From: Paulinella micropora
Lineage: Eukaryota > Cercozoa > Imbricatea > Euglyphida
Direction: 5' to 3'
DNA: 23,630 nt
NCBI GenBank assembly: GCA_009731375.1
Contig: BJOX01000256.1
Coordinates: 97,386-121,015 of the forward strand
Shown piece by piece: positions 1 through 10,109 of the stretch; positions within the stretch are counted from its first letter, which is position 1, and every line of letters begins with the position of its first letter. Made by a program: the position numbers and the translations under genes. Under the pieces are notes generated by a model. That model did no database searches and was not told the DNA's origin. It saw only the letters and a list, made by a program, of their open reading frames with translations.

Positions 1-105
<105 letters not shown>

Positions 106-146
106 CCCAGTACTCAATAAACGCACATACACATGCCACCAGTGTC

Positions 147-172
147 TGGCGTTACGCACAGAGTGGGACATA
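147..172 (+). pseudogene. Possible isolated shard of exon 1
   Basis: The string TGGCGTTACGCACAGA and the following GTGGGACAT resemble the end of exon 1 (TGGCGTTACGCGCAGA then TTTGGTCCA). It is a short, diverged match with no usable splice donor. The rest of 106-296 is AT-rich unique DNA in which I see nothing else. Confidence 0.4.
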
Positions 173-296
173 GATAACACAGTCTATACACATATATAAC
201 ACGTATGTGTATAGGTGCGAGCAGTGAGCACACCAATTTCGCTTGCAATTACTTGTGTAATATAATGCATATACATATACGATACGTGCATATGTA

Positions 297-629
297 GTTG
301 TAATGTAATGCAATGTAATGCAATGTAATGCAATATAATACAATGTAATGCAATGTAATGCAATGTAATGCAATGTAATGCCATGTAATGCCATGTAATG
401 GAATGTAATGCAATTAGTGTAATGTAGTGTAATGTAATGTAATGTAATGTAATTTGGTGTAATATGATGTAATATGATGTAATATAATGTAATGTAATGT
501 ATTGTAATGCAACGCAATGTGATGTAATGTAATGTAATGTAATGCAAAGTAATGTAATGTAACGTAACGTAACGTAATGCAATCTAATGTAATGTAATCT
601 AATGTATGTAATGTAATGTAATGTAAGTA
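297..629. repeat. TGTAA/TGCAA pentanucleotide array
   Basis: About 330 bases of degenerate TAATG pentamers, mostly alternating TGTAA and TGCAA. It is the reverse complement in kind of the ATTAC array at 1003-1250, so the two form opposed arms around the exon-1 shards. The long open frames across it are artefacts of the 5-base period. Confidence 0.93.
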
Positions 630-631
630 AT

Positions 632-1000
632 ATCAAAATTGTGTTGCTCAGTGGATGCACCTGTAAATGTTTACACATTACATTATGTAAACATTTTATT
701 TTATGTATATCAAATCCTGCGCGTAACGCCTGTTGTCCGCCCTATCGAAATTATTTTGTTCAGTAGACGCACCTGTAAATGTACATATTAGATGTGGAAA
801 CATGTTATTTTATGCATATCTAATTTCTGCGCGTAACGCCAGTCGTCCGCCCTATCGAAATTGTATTGTGTTTCTCAGTGGATGCACCTGTAAATGTACA
901 CATATCACACATGTAAACATTTTATTTTATGTATATCAAATTCTGCGCGTTACGCCAGAGATCAGGGCTATCGAAATTATTTTGCTCTTACCTCCACATA
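632..1000 (-). pseudogene. Inverted tandem array of four exon-1 shards
   Basis: On the minus strand there are about four copies of a roughly 110-bp unit. Each holds the 5' two-thirds of exon 1 plus its upstream intron end (TGTACATTTACAG acceptor). Exon-derived parts lie at about 632-660, 711-772, 819-887 and 936-998. All differ from exon 1 by substitutions and small indels, none keeps the exon's 3' end or donor, and they point away from the gene, so they are non-functional copies. Between them sits the AT-rich intron part (AAATAAAATGTTTAC type). Confidence 0.8.
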
Positions 1001-1002
1001 CA

Positions 1003-1250
1003 TTACAATTACATTACGTTACCATTACATTACATTACGTTACGTTACGTTACGTTACATTACGTTACGTTACGTTACGTTACGTTACGTTACGTTAAGT
1101 TAGGTTAAGTTACGTTACGTTACATTAAATTACATTACGTTACATTACATTACAATGCATTACATTGCATTACATTGCATTACTTTGCATTACATGGCAT
1201 TACATTACATTACATTACATTACATTAAATTACATTACATTACATTACAT
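1003..1250. repeat. TTACG/TTACA pentanucleotide array
   Basis: Degenerate ATTAC/GTTAC pentamers, first TTACG-rich (1030-1120) then TTACA/TTGCA-rich. It separates the minus-strand exon-1 shards from the plus-strand ones. Confidence 0.93.
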
Positions 1251-1251
1251 A

Positions 1252-1441
1252 TAGGGCGGACGACTGGCGTTACCCACAGAATCTGATATATACAATAAAA
1301 TGTTCACATACGTAATATATGTTCATTGACAGGTGCGTCCATTAAGCAAGACATTTCGATAGGGCGGATAACTGGCGTTACGCGCAGAATTTGATATACA
1401 AAATAAAAATGTTTACGCATGTAATATGTGTACATTTACAG
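1252..1441 (+). pseudogene. Two direct exon-1 shards upstream of exon 1
   Basis: Direct copies of the same 109-bp unit lead into exon 1. The first (1252-1286) keeps only the middle of the exon. The second (1333-1393) has an acceptor AG at 1331-1332 and exon-like sequence, but is one base shorter before TTTCGAT, so its frame is shifted, and it lacks the exon's last 20 bases and donor. The key string CGATAGGGCGG recurs about every 109 bases. Confidence 0.8.
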
Positions 1442-1524
1442 GTGCATCCACTGAGCAAAAGAATTTCGATAGGGCGGACGACTGGCGTTACGCGCAGAAT
1501 TTGGTCCAGCGCGCTTTGCCAGAA
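1442..1524 (+). CDS. Exon 1 of an unrecognised split gene
   Basis: An acceptor (TGTACATTTACAG, ending 1441) and a strong donor GTATGT at 1525 bound 83 bases. The frame starts with two bases of a split codon, then reads 27 codons beginning ASTEQKNFDRADDWRYAQNL and ending VQRALPE, and finishes on a codon boundary. Of the half-dozen related copies at 632-1441, only this one has both an intact frame and a donor, which is why I take it as the functional exon. It joins in phase to exon 2. The composition (D, R, W, Q, E) is ordinary globular protein, unlike the neighbouring repeat translations. I do not recognise the family. The upstream part of the gene is not visible; the preceding exon must end with one spare base. 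Confidence 0.68.
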
Positions 1525-1552
1525 GTATGTAACCGTTATTTTTCTTTCTTTT

Positions 1553-1612
<60 letters not shown>

Positions 1613-1613
1613 A

Positions 1614-1671
<58 letters not shown>

Positions 1672-1704
1672 GCTAGCTAGCTAGCTAGCTACCTATTTAT
1701 CTTT

Positions 1705-1745
<41 letters not shown>

Positions 1746-1771
1746 CATCCATCCATCTATCTATCTATCTA
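1553..1771. repeat. CTAT array with an AGCT block
   Basis: TCTA/CTAT tetranucleotide repeats in intron 1, interrupted by a self-complementary AGCT run at 1670-1692 and a CCAT stretch at 1744-1757. Downstream (1772-1960) is AT-rich, with TA dinucleotide runs at about 1855-1875 and 1917-1952. Confidence 0.95.
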
Positions 1772-1879
1772 CCTTTTTGTTTTTTAACTTTTTCAAAACC
1801 ATTCATTTATTTATTTCTTCATAACATAGTATATAGTACGCACATATGCATGCATATATATATATATATATATGTATAG

Positions 1880-1915
1880 GTGGTAAAGGATGAAGATCAA
1901 GTATTGTCCATATAG
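1880..1915 (+). pseudogene. Shard of the start of exon 2
   Basis: After TATGTATAG the sequence reads GTGGTAAAGGATGAAGATCA, which parallels the start of exon 2 (TAG then GTGGTCGAGGATGTGGACCA). It translates VVKDEDQVLSI and then stops. This matches exon 2's VVEDVDQVM for about ten residues before decaying into TA repeats. It is a truncated duplicate about 340 bases upstream of the real exon. Confidence 0.7.
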
Positions 1916-1918
1916 ATA

Positions 1919-1952
<34 letters not shown>

Positions 1953-2005
1953 CTTTTGCTAATAACCCCTTGTTATTTTCAATCAGCTATGTAACATGTA
2001 TGAAC

Positions 2006-2007
<2 letters not shown>

Positions 2008-2066
<59 letters not shown>

Positions 2067-2116
2067 TATAGATAGATAGATAGATAGATAGGTAGATAGG
2101 TAGGTAGGTAGGTAGG

Positions 2117-2184
<68 letters not shown>
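2008..2184. repeat. GATA array
   Basis: GATA tetranucleotide with a GGTA block near 2090-2118. It lies between the exon 2 shard and exon 2 and is inverted in sense relative to the CTAT array at 1553. Confidence 0.96.
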
Positions 2185-2219
2185 CAGGCACACATATATG
2201 CATATATGTTAATAAATAG

Positions 2220-2327
2220 GTGGTCGAGGATGTGGACCAAGTAATGGCTACGTACTCGGACAATCCACTGTTTGACGAACTGTGTGCCTCATATCTTAAC
2301 TGTCCTTCCGATAAGCAGGCGATATTG
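2220..2327 (+). CDS. Exon 2 of the unrecognised split gene
   Basis: An acceptor AATAAATAG (ends 2219) and donor GTAGGT (2328) bound exactly 108 bases, 36 codons, starting and ending on codon boundaries. It begins [18 protein letters not shown] and ends with [18 protein letters not shown]. Exon 1 ends in phase 0, so the join is in frame. The peptide is acidic with mixed hydrophobics and two Cys, consistent with a real globular segment. The acceptor's pyrimidine tract is poor, which lowers certainty. Its 5' part is copied at 1880-1915 and its last 11 codons resemble the shards at 2525-3869. No family recognised. Confidence 0.66.
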
Positions 2328-2371
2328 GTAGGTAGATAGCTGGATAGGTAGGGTAGGTAAGGGAAAGGGGG

Positions 2372-2441
2372 NNNNNNNNNNNNNNNNNNNNNNNNNNNNN
2401 NNNNNNNNNNNNNNNNNNNNNNNNNNNNNNNNNNNNNNNNN
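2372..2441. other. Assembly gap (70 N)
   Basis: A run of N begins after a G-rich degenerate GGTA stretch and ends in GATA repeat, so the missing bases are probably simple repeat. Confidence 1.
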
Positions 2442-2555
2442 AGATAGATAGATAGATAGATAGATAGATAGGTAGATAGATAGGTAGGTTTTTGTGTGAT
2501 AAGATATGTCCATTATTGCTGCAACGTCCTTCCGACAATCAGGCGATATTGGAAC

Positions 2556-2628
<73 letters not shown>

Positions 2629-2684
2629 TATAGATAGATGGATGGATGGATGGATGGATGGATGGATAGATGGATGGATGGATG

Positions 2685-2763
<79 letters not shown>

Positions 2764-2875
2764 GTAGATAGGTAGATAGGTAGATAGGTAGGTAGGTTTT
2801 TGTGTGATAAGATATGTCCATTATTGCTGAGACGTCCTTCCGACAATCAGGCGATATTGGAACAGATAGACAGAC

Positions 2876-2927
<52 letters not shown>

Positions 2928-3000
2928 GGATGGATGGATGGATGGATGGATGGATCGATCGATCGATGGATCGATGGATCGATGGATAGATGGATGGATG

Positions 3001-3049
<49 letters not shown>

Positions 3050-3133
3050 GTAGATAGATAGGTAGGTTTTTGTGTGATAAGATATGTCCATTATTGCTGA
3101 AACGTCCTTCCGACAATCAGGCGATATTGGAAC

Positions 3134-3201
<68 letters not shown>

Positions 3202-3343
3202 GGATAGATGGATGGATGGATGGATGGATGGATGGATAGATGGATGGATAGATAGAAAGATAGATAGGTAGGTAGGTTTTTGTGTGATAAGATATGTCCA
3301 TTATTGCTGAAACGTCCTTCCGACAATCAGGCGATATTGGAAC

Positions 3344-3411
<68 letters not shown>

Positions 3412-3553
3412 GGATAGATGGATGGATGGATGGATGGATGGATGGATAGATGGATGGATAGATAGAAAGATAGATAGGTAGGTAGGTTTTTGTGTGATAA
3501 GATATGTCCATTATTGCTGAAACGTCCTTCCGACAATCAGGCGATATTGGAAC

Positions 3554-3637
<84 letters not shown>

Positions 3638-3662
3638 GGATGGATGGATGGATGGATGGATG

Positions 3663-3729
<67 letters not shown>

Positions 3730-3885
3730 GGATGGATGGATGGATGGATGGATGGATAGATGGATGGATGGATAGATAGATAGATAGGTAGGTAGGTAGG
3801 TTTTTGTGTGATAAGATATGTCCATAATTGCCGAAACGTCCTTCCGACAATCAGGCGATATTGGAACAGATAGATAGATAGATAA

Positions 3886-3947
<62 letters not shown>

Positions 3948-4032
3948 GGATGGATGGATAGATAGATGGATGGATGGATGGATGGATGGATGGATAGATG
4001 GATGGATGGATGGATGGATGGATGGATAGATG

Positions 4033-4112
<80 letters not shown>
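2442..4112. repeat. Higher-order GATA/GGAT array, 210-314 bp units
   Basis: Units consist of an exon-2 end shard, a GATA run, a GGAT run, GATA, a short GGTA run and a unique string TTTTTGTGTGATAAGATATG plus TCCATTATTGCTGAAA. The marker GCGATATTGG recurs at about 2542, 2851, 3121, 3331, 3541 and 3855. The units 3121-3330 and 3331-3540 look identical on reading, implying very recent tandem duplication, while the others differ in GATA/GGAT length. The last unit runs into GATA and TA repeats. The 445-residue and shorter open frames on the minus strand are translations of this array. Confidence 0.93.
2525..3869 (+). pseudogene. Six tandem shards of the end of exon 2
   Basis: The 33-base string CGTCCTTCCGACAATCAG followed by GCGATATTGGAACAG occurs at 2525-2557, 2833-2865, 3103-3135, 3313-3345, 3523-3555 and 3837-3869. 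It parallels the end of exon 2 (TGTCCTTCCGATAAGCAG then GCGATATTG). Read in the exon frame it gives [10 protein letters not shown] against exon 2's PSDKQAIL. Each is followed directly by GATA rather than a GT donor, so none can be spliced as it stands. A decayed seventh copy may be at 4212-4225. All six share the DNQ version, so they derive from one ancestral shard. Confidence 0.75.
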
Positions 4113-4113
<1 letters not shown>

Positions 4114-4137
4114 GTTTTAATATGATGAGCCATTATT

Positions 4138-4203
4138 TATTATATATATATGTATATATATGTATATATATATATGATATATATACATGATATATATATA
4201 TTA
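4138..4203. repeat. TA-rich dinucleotide stretch
   Basis: Alternating TA with TG/AC interruptions. It ends the GATA block and precedes a CTAT block of opposite sense. Confidence 0.9.
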
Positions 4204-4232
4204 CTCAACGATCCACAGGCGATATAGTACAA

Positions 4233-4282
<50 letters not shown>

Positions 4283-4386
4283 CCTATCTTCTATCTATCT
4301 ATCTATCTATCTTTCTATCTCTCTCTCTCTCTATATACATATATATATATATAAATATATATATATCCATCCATCCATCCATCCGC

Positions 4387-4433
<47 letters not shown>

Positions 4434-4442
4434 ATCTATCTA

Positions 4443-4492
<50 letters not shown>

Positions 4493-4612
4493 ATATCTAT
4501 CTATCTATCTACCTACCTACCTACCTACTTACCGATCAATCTATCTATCAATCTATCTATCTATCTATCTTATCTATCTATCTTATCTATCTATTTATCT
4601 ATATATCTATAA

Positions 4613-4676
<64 letters not shown>

Positions 4677-4777
4677 ATCTATCTACCTACCTACCTACCT
4701 ACTTACCGATCAATCTATCTATCAATCTATCTATCTATCTATCTTATCTATCTATCTTATCTATCTATTTATCTATA

Positions 4778-4814
<37 letters not shown>
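4233..4814. repeat. CTAT array with an internal 174-bp duplication
   Basis: CTAT repeats with CT, TA, CCAT and CTAC interruptions. A composite segment with CTAC runs and the marker CTTACCGATCAATC appears twice (marker at about 4528 and 4702), giving a 174-bp tandem duplication visible only through these interruptions. Confidence 0.9.
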
Positions 4815-5298
4815 CTCCCTTGGGCTTGATGTTTTGAAATGGGTGCCATCTGTCGACAGACAGAGAATTAGGGGATGGTGTGGGTGTGCTGGGCCCGTGG
4901 TGGGGTGCCTTATGTGTGCCTAGCCATACGCCTATGAGTCACATGCCGAAATAGCGACGGGAAGCACAATCCTGTTCCCTCAGGGTGCCCTTTCTCGCTT
5001 GTTGAGCCCGGAATAAAACCCACAGTGCTCTGTCGGTTTATACTAGACTGTCGAACAGTCTCGAAACTCCATCTGCTTACTGGGCCCTCTGTAATGGAGG
5101 TGGGAGCTCGTTCTGCAAGGGGCGCCTTATGGAACGAGCCCTGGCCCCGCCTGGTACTAGGGAGCTTTGGTATCGCCTGTATCAGTCCCTTCCGTGCAAA
5201 CATCACGGCTTAGCTGGGCATCGGGTCAATACTTTACAGACTTCCTTGGTTGACGAAATCAGAAGCTCCTTTTTTCTGACATTAGTCGATATCTCATC
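4815..5298 (+). mobile_element. M2 element, longest copy, CTAT-tailed
   Basis: A 484-base unique module lies between CTAT arrays. Its right end (GACATTAGTCGATATCTCAT, then CTAT) is constant in all copies I could align (4815-5298, 21197-21565, 21796-22231, 22742-22960 and 23577-23630, the last four inverted). The left end differs copy by copy. That is the pattern of 5'-truncated, 3'-anchored retroelement insertions. The last bases before the tail resemble those of the RLE retrotransposon (GACATCTCAT). It contains a perfect 6-bp stem GACTGT/ACAGTC at 5046-5060. Short open frames exist on both strands (about 62-98 residues) but none carries a motif I trust, so I treat it as non-coding. It may be a non-autonomous partner or the 3' region of another element. 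Confidence 0.75.
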
Positions 5299-5340
5299 TA
5301 TCCATCTATCTATCTATCTATGTGTCATTGTCTGATATAG

Positions 5341-5388
5341 CTGGCAGAGAAAGAGAACAAAGAGATTGCCAGTCGTATGCTCAATCAG
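5341..5388 (+). CDS. Exon 3 of the unrecognised split gene
   Basis: TTGTCTGATATAG (ends 5340) and GTCTGT (5389) bound 48 bases, 16 codons: [16 protein letters not shown]. Both ends are in phase 0, matching exon 2 upstream and exon 4 downstream. The peptide is charged and probably helical. The donor is weak (GTCTGT). Three partial copies of its last 11 codons lie downstream (5525-5557, 7848-7880, 8021-8053) and read [11 protein letters not shown] when in frame. This supports the segment having once been an exon, but raises the question of which copy is ancestral. Confidence 0.6.
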
Positions 5389-5396
5389 GTCTGTCT

Positions 5397-5524
<128 letters not shown>

Positions 5525-5557
5525 AAAGAGATTGCCAGTTGCATGCTCCGTCAGCAG
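5525..5557 (+). pseudogene. Exon 3 shard, donor lost
   Basis: AAAGAGATTGCCAGTTGCAT and onwards repeats the last two-thirds of exon 3, but ends CAGATATGT, so the GT donor has been lost. It begins directly at a CTAT array. Confidence 0.75.
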
Positions 5558-5565
5558 ATATGTCT

Positions 5566-6429
<864 letters not shown>

Positions 6430-6660
6430 ATGAGATGTCGCAAAGGAATGTAGTCCTTGCAAAGGAACGCAGTTTCACATCAAACAATAATTTGTGTACT
6501 GTGCATGTGTCCGGGATGGGAATCACGGGTAGACTGTGTTCTGGAAAAAGAAGAGGAGGAAGGACGTTGAAGAAAAAGGCAATCTAGGAATGGAGAGTGG
6601 GAGGATAAGGAAGAAGAGAAAGAAAAGGAAGCCGTTAGTCCAAGTGTTTTGAGCACCGTA

Positions 6661-6690
6661 AGCTTGCGCAAGCTACAATGATGACATTGT
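6661..6690 (-). promoter_or_regulatory. Paired hairpins in the retrotransposon 3' UTR
   Basis: A perfect 14-base palindrome AGCTTGCGCAAGCT (6661-6674) is followed at once by ACAATG-ATGA-CATTGT (6675-6690), a 6-bp stem with a 4-base loop. Both are conserved in copy B at 10936-10965. RNA structures in the 3' UTR are what the polymerases of this retrotransposon class recognise, so this is a candidate recognition element (inference). Confidence 0.5.
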
Positions 6691-6743
6691 ATGAGGCCTA
6701 AACCCCCGCAGGGACCTAGCCCGGGCTATGCAACACTGGACGG

Positions 6744-7476
6744 CTATGATGGAATGCAGTCACCAATACGGACTAGAGGAAGATTAGTCCAATTTTTGAC
6801 TGCACAGGAGCGATAAATCGCAAAAGAGCAACGAGCTACGCAGGAGGATAGCTTGAAGCAAAGGGATTTGGATTGGGGATGGGAAAAACCCAAGGCGCGG
6901 AAACATCGATGAACAGAGAACGATACCATGCCGCGAGCCCCGCATTCGATTGGTCGAAGGTGGCAGGTCCATCCGTTGTCCTCGATTTGAGATTTGAGCT
7001 TGTTGTATCGGTTGGTCTTGTAGGCTCGTGCGTCAAGGATGTTTTCCTCGACCGGGCACGTTAGCTCGATCAGAATACATATCTTGGTAGACAGTGACCA
7101 GACAACGATATCGGGGCGGAGGTCAGTGACACAAATGTGGACAGGAAAGGCTTGCTCAGAACCGGTGTATTGGGTTTGGAGTTGCCAATCGTTTGCAGTG
7201 TCAAGCAGGGATGGTCGATGAAATGACTGTCTCTTAGGCTTCTGCTCGCCCTCTTTCACAAACATAGACTTTGATTCATTTTGGTCTATAGGGGAGCGTT
7301 TGTTATGGCTCTCGATGTGTTTTTGAAGGGGAGCTTCAATAGTGCAGAGCACAGAGTCATGACGCCAGGTATAGCGGCCTTGTTTGAGGGCAACATGCCA
7401 ACCGGAGAGGATGTGGCATAGATGTGCTTGACCAGAACAGAGGGCACACTTGTTGTTGGGAATGATTCCCCACAGA
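6744..7476 (-). CDS. C-terminal fragment of RLE retrotransposon ORF: zinc knuckle and endonuclease
   Basis: About 244 codons, open from the repeat junction to TAG at 6744-6746. The first part reads [20 protein letters not shown] then [17 protein letters not shown], matching the cysteine/histidine knuckle and following QGRYTWRHD segment known between reverse transcriptase and endonuclease in RLE-class elements. The family's final Cys is Trp here (CX2CX7HX4W). Downstream come LRPDIVVW (Asp at about 7110-7112), [10 protein letters not shown] (Glu at about 7065-7067) and [10 protein letters not shown] (Lys at about 7017-7019). This is the PD...E/D...K arrangement of the restriction-like endonuclease, followed by [20 protein letters not shown]. 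It nicks target DNA for target-primed reverse transcription in intact elements. There is no start codon of its own and no polymerase, so it is a dead fragment. Confidence 0.85.
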
Positions 7477-7532
7477 GATAGATAGATAGATAGATAGATG
7501 GATGGATGGATGGATGGATGGATGGATGGATG

Positions 7533-7585
<53 letters not shown>

Positions 7586-7676
7586 GTAGGTAGATAGATA
7601 GATAGATAAATAGATAGATAATAGATGGATGGATGGATGGATGGATAGATAGATAGGTAGATAGGTAGATAGATAT

Positions 7677-7738
<62 letters not shown>

Positions 7739-7763
7739 GGATAGATGGATAGATGGATAGATG

Positions 7764-7843
<80 letters not shown>

Positions 7844-7848
7844 GATAG
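7475..7848. repeat. GATA/GGAT array
   Basis: GATA repeat with GGAT runs (7498-7534, 7626-7644) and GGAT-GATA alternation near 7738-7766. It abuts the truncated 5' end of RLE copy A. Confidence 0.96.
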
Positions 7849-7880
7849 AAGAGATTGCCAGTCGCATGCTCCGTCAGCAG
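7848..7880 (+). pseudogene. Exon 3 shard at a GATA-to-CTAT switch
   Basis: GAGATTGCCAGTCGCATGCT then CCGTCAGCAG, followed by GTCTGT at 7881: the last part of exon 3 with its donor. The repeat sense flips from GATA to CTAT across it. There is no acceptor in the right phase: splicing at the nearest upstream AG would include about 29-32 bases and shift the frame. Confidence 0.72.
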
Positions 7881-7909
7881 GTCTGTCTATCTATCTATCT
7901 ATCTATCTG

Positions 7910-7956
<47 letters not shown>

Positions 7957-7976
7957 GTCTATCCATCTATCTATCC

Positions 7977-8021
<45 letters not shown>

Positions 8022-8058
8022 AAGAGATTGCCAGTCGCATGCTCCGTCAGCAGGTCTG

Positions 8059-8108
<50 letters not shown>

Positions 8109-8158
8109 CATCTATCTATCCATCTATCTATCCATCTATCTATCTATCTATCTATCTT

Positions 8159-8211
<53 letters not shown>

Positions 8212-8301
8212 TTACCTATCTATCTATCTATCTATCTATCTTTCTATCTCTATCTATCCATCTATCTATATATTTACCTGTCTATCTATCTATCTATCTA
8301 T
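7881..8301. repeat. CTAT array
   Basis: CTAT repeats with CTGT, CCAT, CTTT and TTTAC interruptions, split by the exon 3 shard at 8021-8053. Confidence 0.95.
8021..8053 (+). pseudogene. Exon 3 shard with donor
   Basis: AAAGAGATTGCCAGTCGCAT then GCTCCGTCAGCAG, with GTCTGT at 8054. It matches the 7848 shard over the exon part, so one arose from the other. It is flanked on both sides by CTAT. Confidence 0.75.
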
Positions 8302-8704
8302 GAATTGAGACAGCAAGTGAGTAGTACATACAAAATCATATAGAGACATACATATAGCAAGAAATTCGTAAAGACATAATCATTGATACATAAATAATCA
8401 TAAGAGAAGCTTACATATGTAATCAATTAGTTGCACACCTACATGCGTAATCATGTATGTACATACACACAGTTGGAAATTCTTTGTCGTATCCAAAATA
8501 AATCATGGTTTGTGGGAACCAGGAGAAGTTGGGAGCTCATATTGGCAGGGTGGCTAGCCCGAGACTCGATCTTGGTGCTGGTATAATTTTTTCGGAATTC
8601 ACGCAAATATTTGCGTTAGGGAAGGTCCTGAATGCCAAATTTCCTTGTTTTTTGGCAGTACTTGCCGGTTGATTGAATTTCAAGAATCCGGTAAGATAGT
8701 GTAT
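8302..8704. other. Unique DNA without a recognised gene
   Basis: About 400 bases of non-repetitive intron sequence. It contains a tempting micro-exon shape at 8660-8691 (TTTCCTTGTTTTTTGGCAG before, GTAAGA after), but its 32 bases break the phase of the gene. The part around 8520-8640 looks like an old repeat fragment I cannot name. Confidence 0.6.
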
Positions 8705-8813
8705 GTAAGAAATAATAATAACAATGACAAGGGCAATGACAATAATAATAATAATAAGAATAATAATAATAATAATGATAGTAGTAATAATAGTAATAAT
8801 AATAATGATAATA

Positions 8814-8888
<75 letters not shown>

Positions 8889-8889
8889 A
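8705..8889. repeat. AAT trinucleotide array, SINE tail
   Basis: AAT/GAT trinucleotides. On the minus strand this is the ATT tail directly downstream of the truncated SINE at 8890-9016. Confidence 0.93.
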
Positions 8890-9016
8890 GTGCTTCTCTG
8901 TCAATGGCTGATGCATTTCTGCACATGCGCCTCCATCGTCTCACCCGTGAGGGGAGTACGAAGAATTGACGATAAGCTCTAATGACACCCCCGCAAGGGC
9001 AGTTCCGACACTTCTA
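8890..9016 (-). mobile_element. 5'-truncated ATT-tailed SINE
   Basis: The minus strand matches the body of the SINE at 12752-12876: GAAGTGT, then GGAACTGCCCTTGCGGGGGT, GTCATTAGAGCTTATCGTCA, through to GACAGAGAAGCAC and ATT repeats. The tRNA-like head is absent. Differences from the plus-strand copy are few. Confidence 0.85.
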
Positions 9017-9018
9017 GA

Positions 9019-9025
9019 GATAATG

Positions 9026-9064
<39 letters not shown>

Positions 9065-9065
9065 G

Positions 9066-9100
<35 letters not shown>

Positions 9101-9273
9101 GAAGAAGAAGAAGAAGAAGAAGAATGATGATGATCATAATTATGATGATGAGGAGGAGGAGGAGGAGGATGAGGAGGAGGAGGATAAGGAGGAGGAGGAG
9201 GAGGAGGAGGATGATGATGATAATAATAATAATCATAATAATAATAATAGTAATAATAATAATAATAATAAAA

Positions 9274-9304
<31 letters not shown>
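9019..9304. repeat. AAT, GAA and GAG trinucleotide arrays
   Basis: AAT repeats (9020-9100), GAA (9101-9123), mixed GAT/GAG purine-rich repeats (9124-9220), then AAT again. The 9100-9215 part is an almost pure purine tract on the plus strand. Confidence 0.93.
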
Positions 9305-9319
<15 letters not shown>

Positions 9320-9415
9320 CAACAACAACAGCAACAACAAAAACAACAACAACAACAACGACAATAATAACAACAACAGCATTAGCAACAGCAGAGCAAT
9401 AACAGCAGCAGCAGC

Positions 9416-9453
<38 letters not shown>

Positions 9454-9517
9454 CTAAAACAACAACAACAGCATCAACATCAACATCATCAACAACAACA
9501 ACAACAAGAACGACAGC

Positions 9518-9557
<40 letters not shown>

Positions 9558-9583
9558 GCATCATCATCATGATCATCATCATC

Positions 9584-9616
<33 letters not shown>

Positions 9617-9736
9617 AACAACGGCAGCAACAGCATTAACACCATCATCATCAACATCAACAACAACAACAACAACAACAACAACAGCAACAACAGCAGC
9701 AGCAGCAGCAGCAGCGTAAATATCATCATCATCATC

Positions 9737-9770
<34 letters not shown>

Positions 9771-9901
9771 GCAACAGCAGCAGCAGCAGCAGCAAGAGCA
9801 TAAATATCATCATCATCATCATCATTAACAACAACAACAACAGCAACAACAGCAGCAGCAACAACAGCAGCAACAGCATAAATATCATCATCATCATCAT
9901 C

Positions 9902-9935
<34 letters not shown>

Positions 9936-9966
9936 GCACATCATCATCATCGTCATCATCATCGTC

Positions 9967-9997
<31 letters not shown>

Positions 9998-9999
9998 GC

Positions 10000-10032
<33 letters not shown>

Positions 10033-10049
10033 AAACAACAACAAACAGA

Positions 10050-10109
<60 letters not shown>

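Larger units (their letters stand above)
6430..7476 (-). mobile_element. RLE-type non-LTR retrotransposon, 3' half (copy A)
   Basis: A 5'-truncated retrotransposon on the minus strand. It starts at about 7476, directly at GATA/CTAT repeat, encodes the zinc knuckle and endonuclease region, has a roughly 310-base 3' untranslated region, and ends TTGCGACATCTCAT followed by CTAT repeats. Copy B (10567-11193) aligns to its last 628 bases with few changes, and two 90-base 3' ends occur at 20671 and 20801. The reverse transcriptase domain is missing. GATA repeats on both sides suggest insertion into a GATA array; with such a target no distinct target-site duplication can be recognised. Confidence 0.85.

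Noticed and set aside
1030-1120. TTACG array as a telomere-like repeat
   Set aside because: Internal, short, degenerate, and grading into TTACA/TTGCA. It does not match a standard animal telomere (TTAGGG).
2513-3850. 445-residue minus-strand open frame ([14 protein letters not shown])
   Set aside because: It is the direct translation of GATA/GGAT repeats, whose 12-base frame period lacks stops. The same applies to the frames at 5551-6462, 7286-7867 and 11161-12256.
2842-3870. CRISPR-like regularly spaced repeats
   Set aside because: The 'spacers' are GATA/GGAT simple repeat, two units are identical over 210 bases, and the genome is eukaryotic.
5025-5213. M2 plus-strand frame containing MEVGARSARG as a possible decayed endonuclease tail
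   Set aside because: The likeness to the RLE element's IECGARG is only a few residues. The frame is short, and the PD and E/D motifs are absent in every copy.
8302-8320. Another exon 3 shard (LRQQ then GTGAGT)
   Set aside because: Only about 15 bases are comparable, the preceding bases disagree and contain a stop in the usual register. Too little to call.
8660-8691. Micro-exon with an excellent acceptor and donor
   Set aside because: Its 32 bases have only one open frame, which needs phase 2 in and leaves phase 1. Exons 3 and 4 both join in phase 0, so it would break the gene. It could belong to another transcript.
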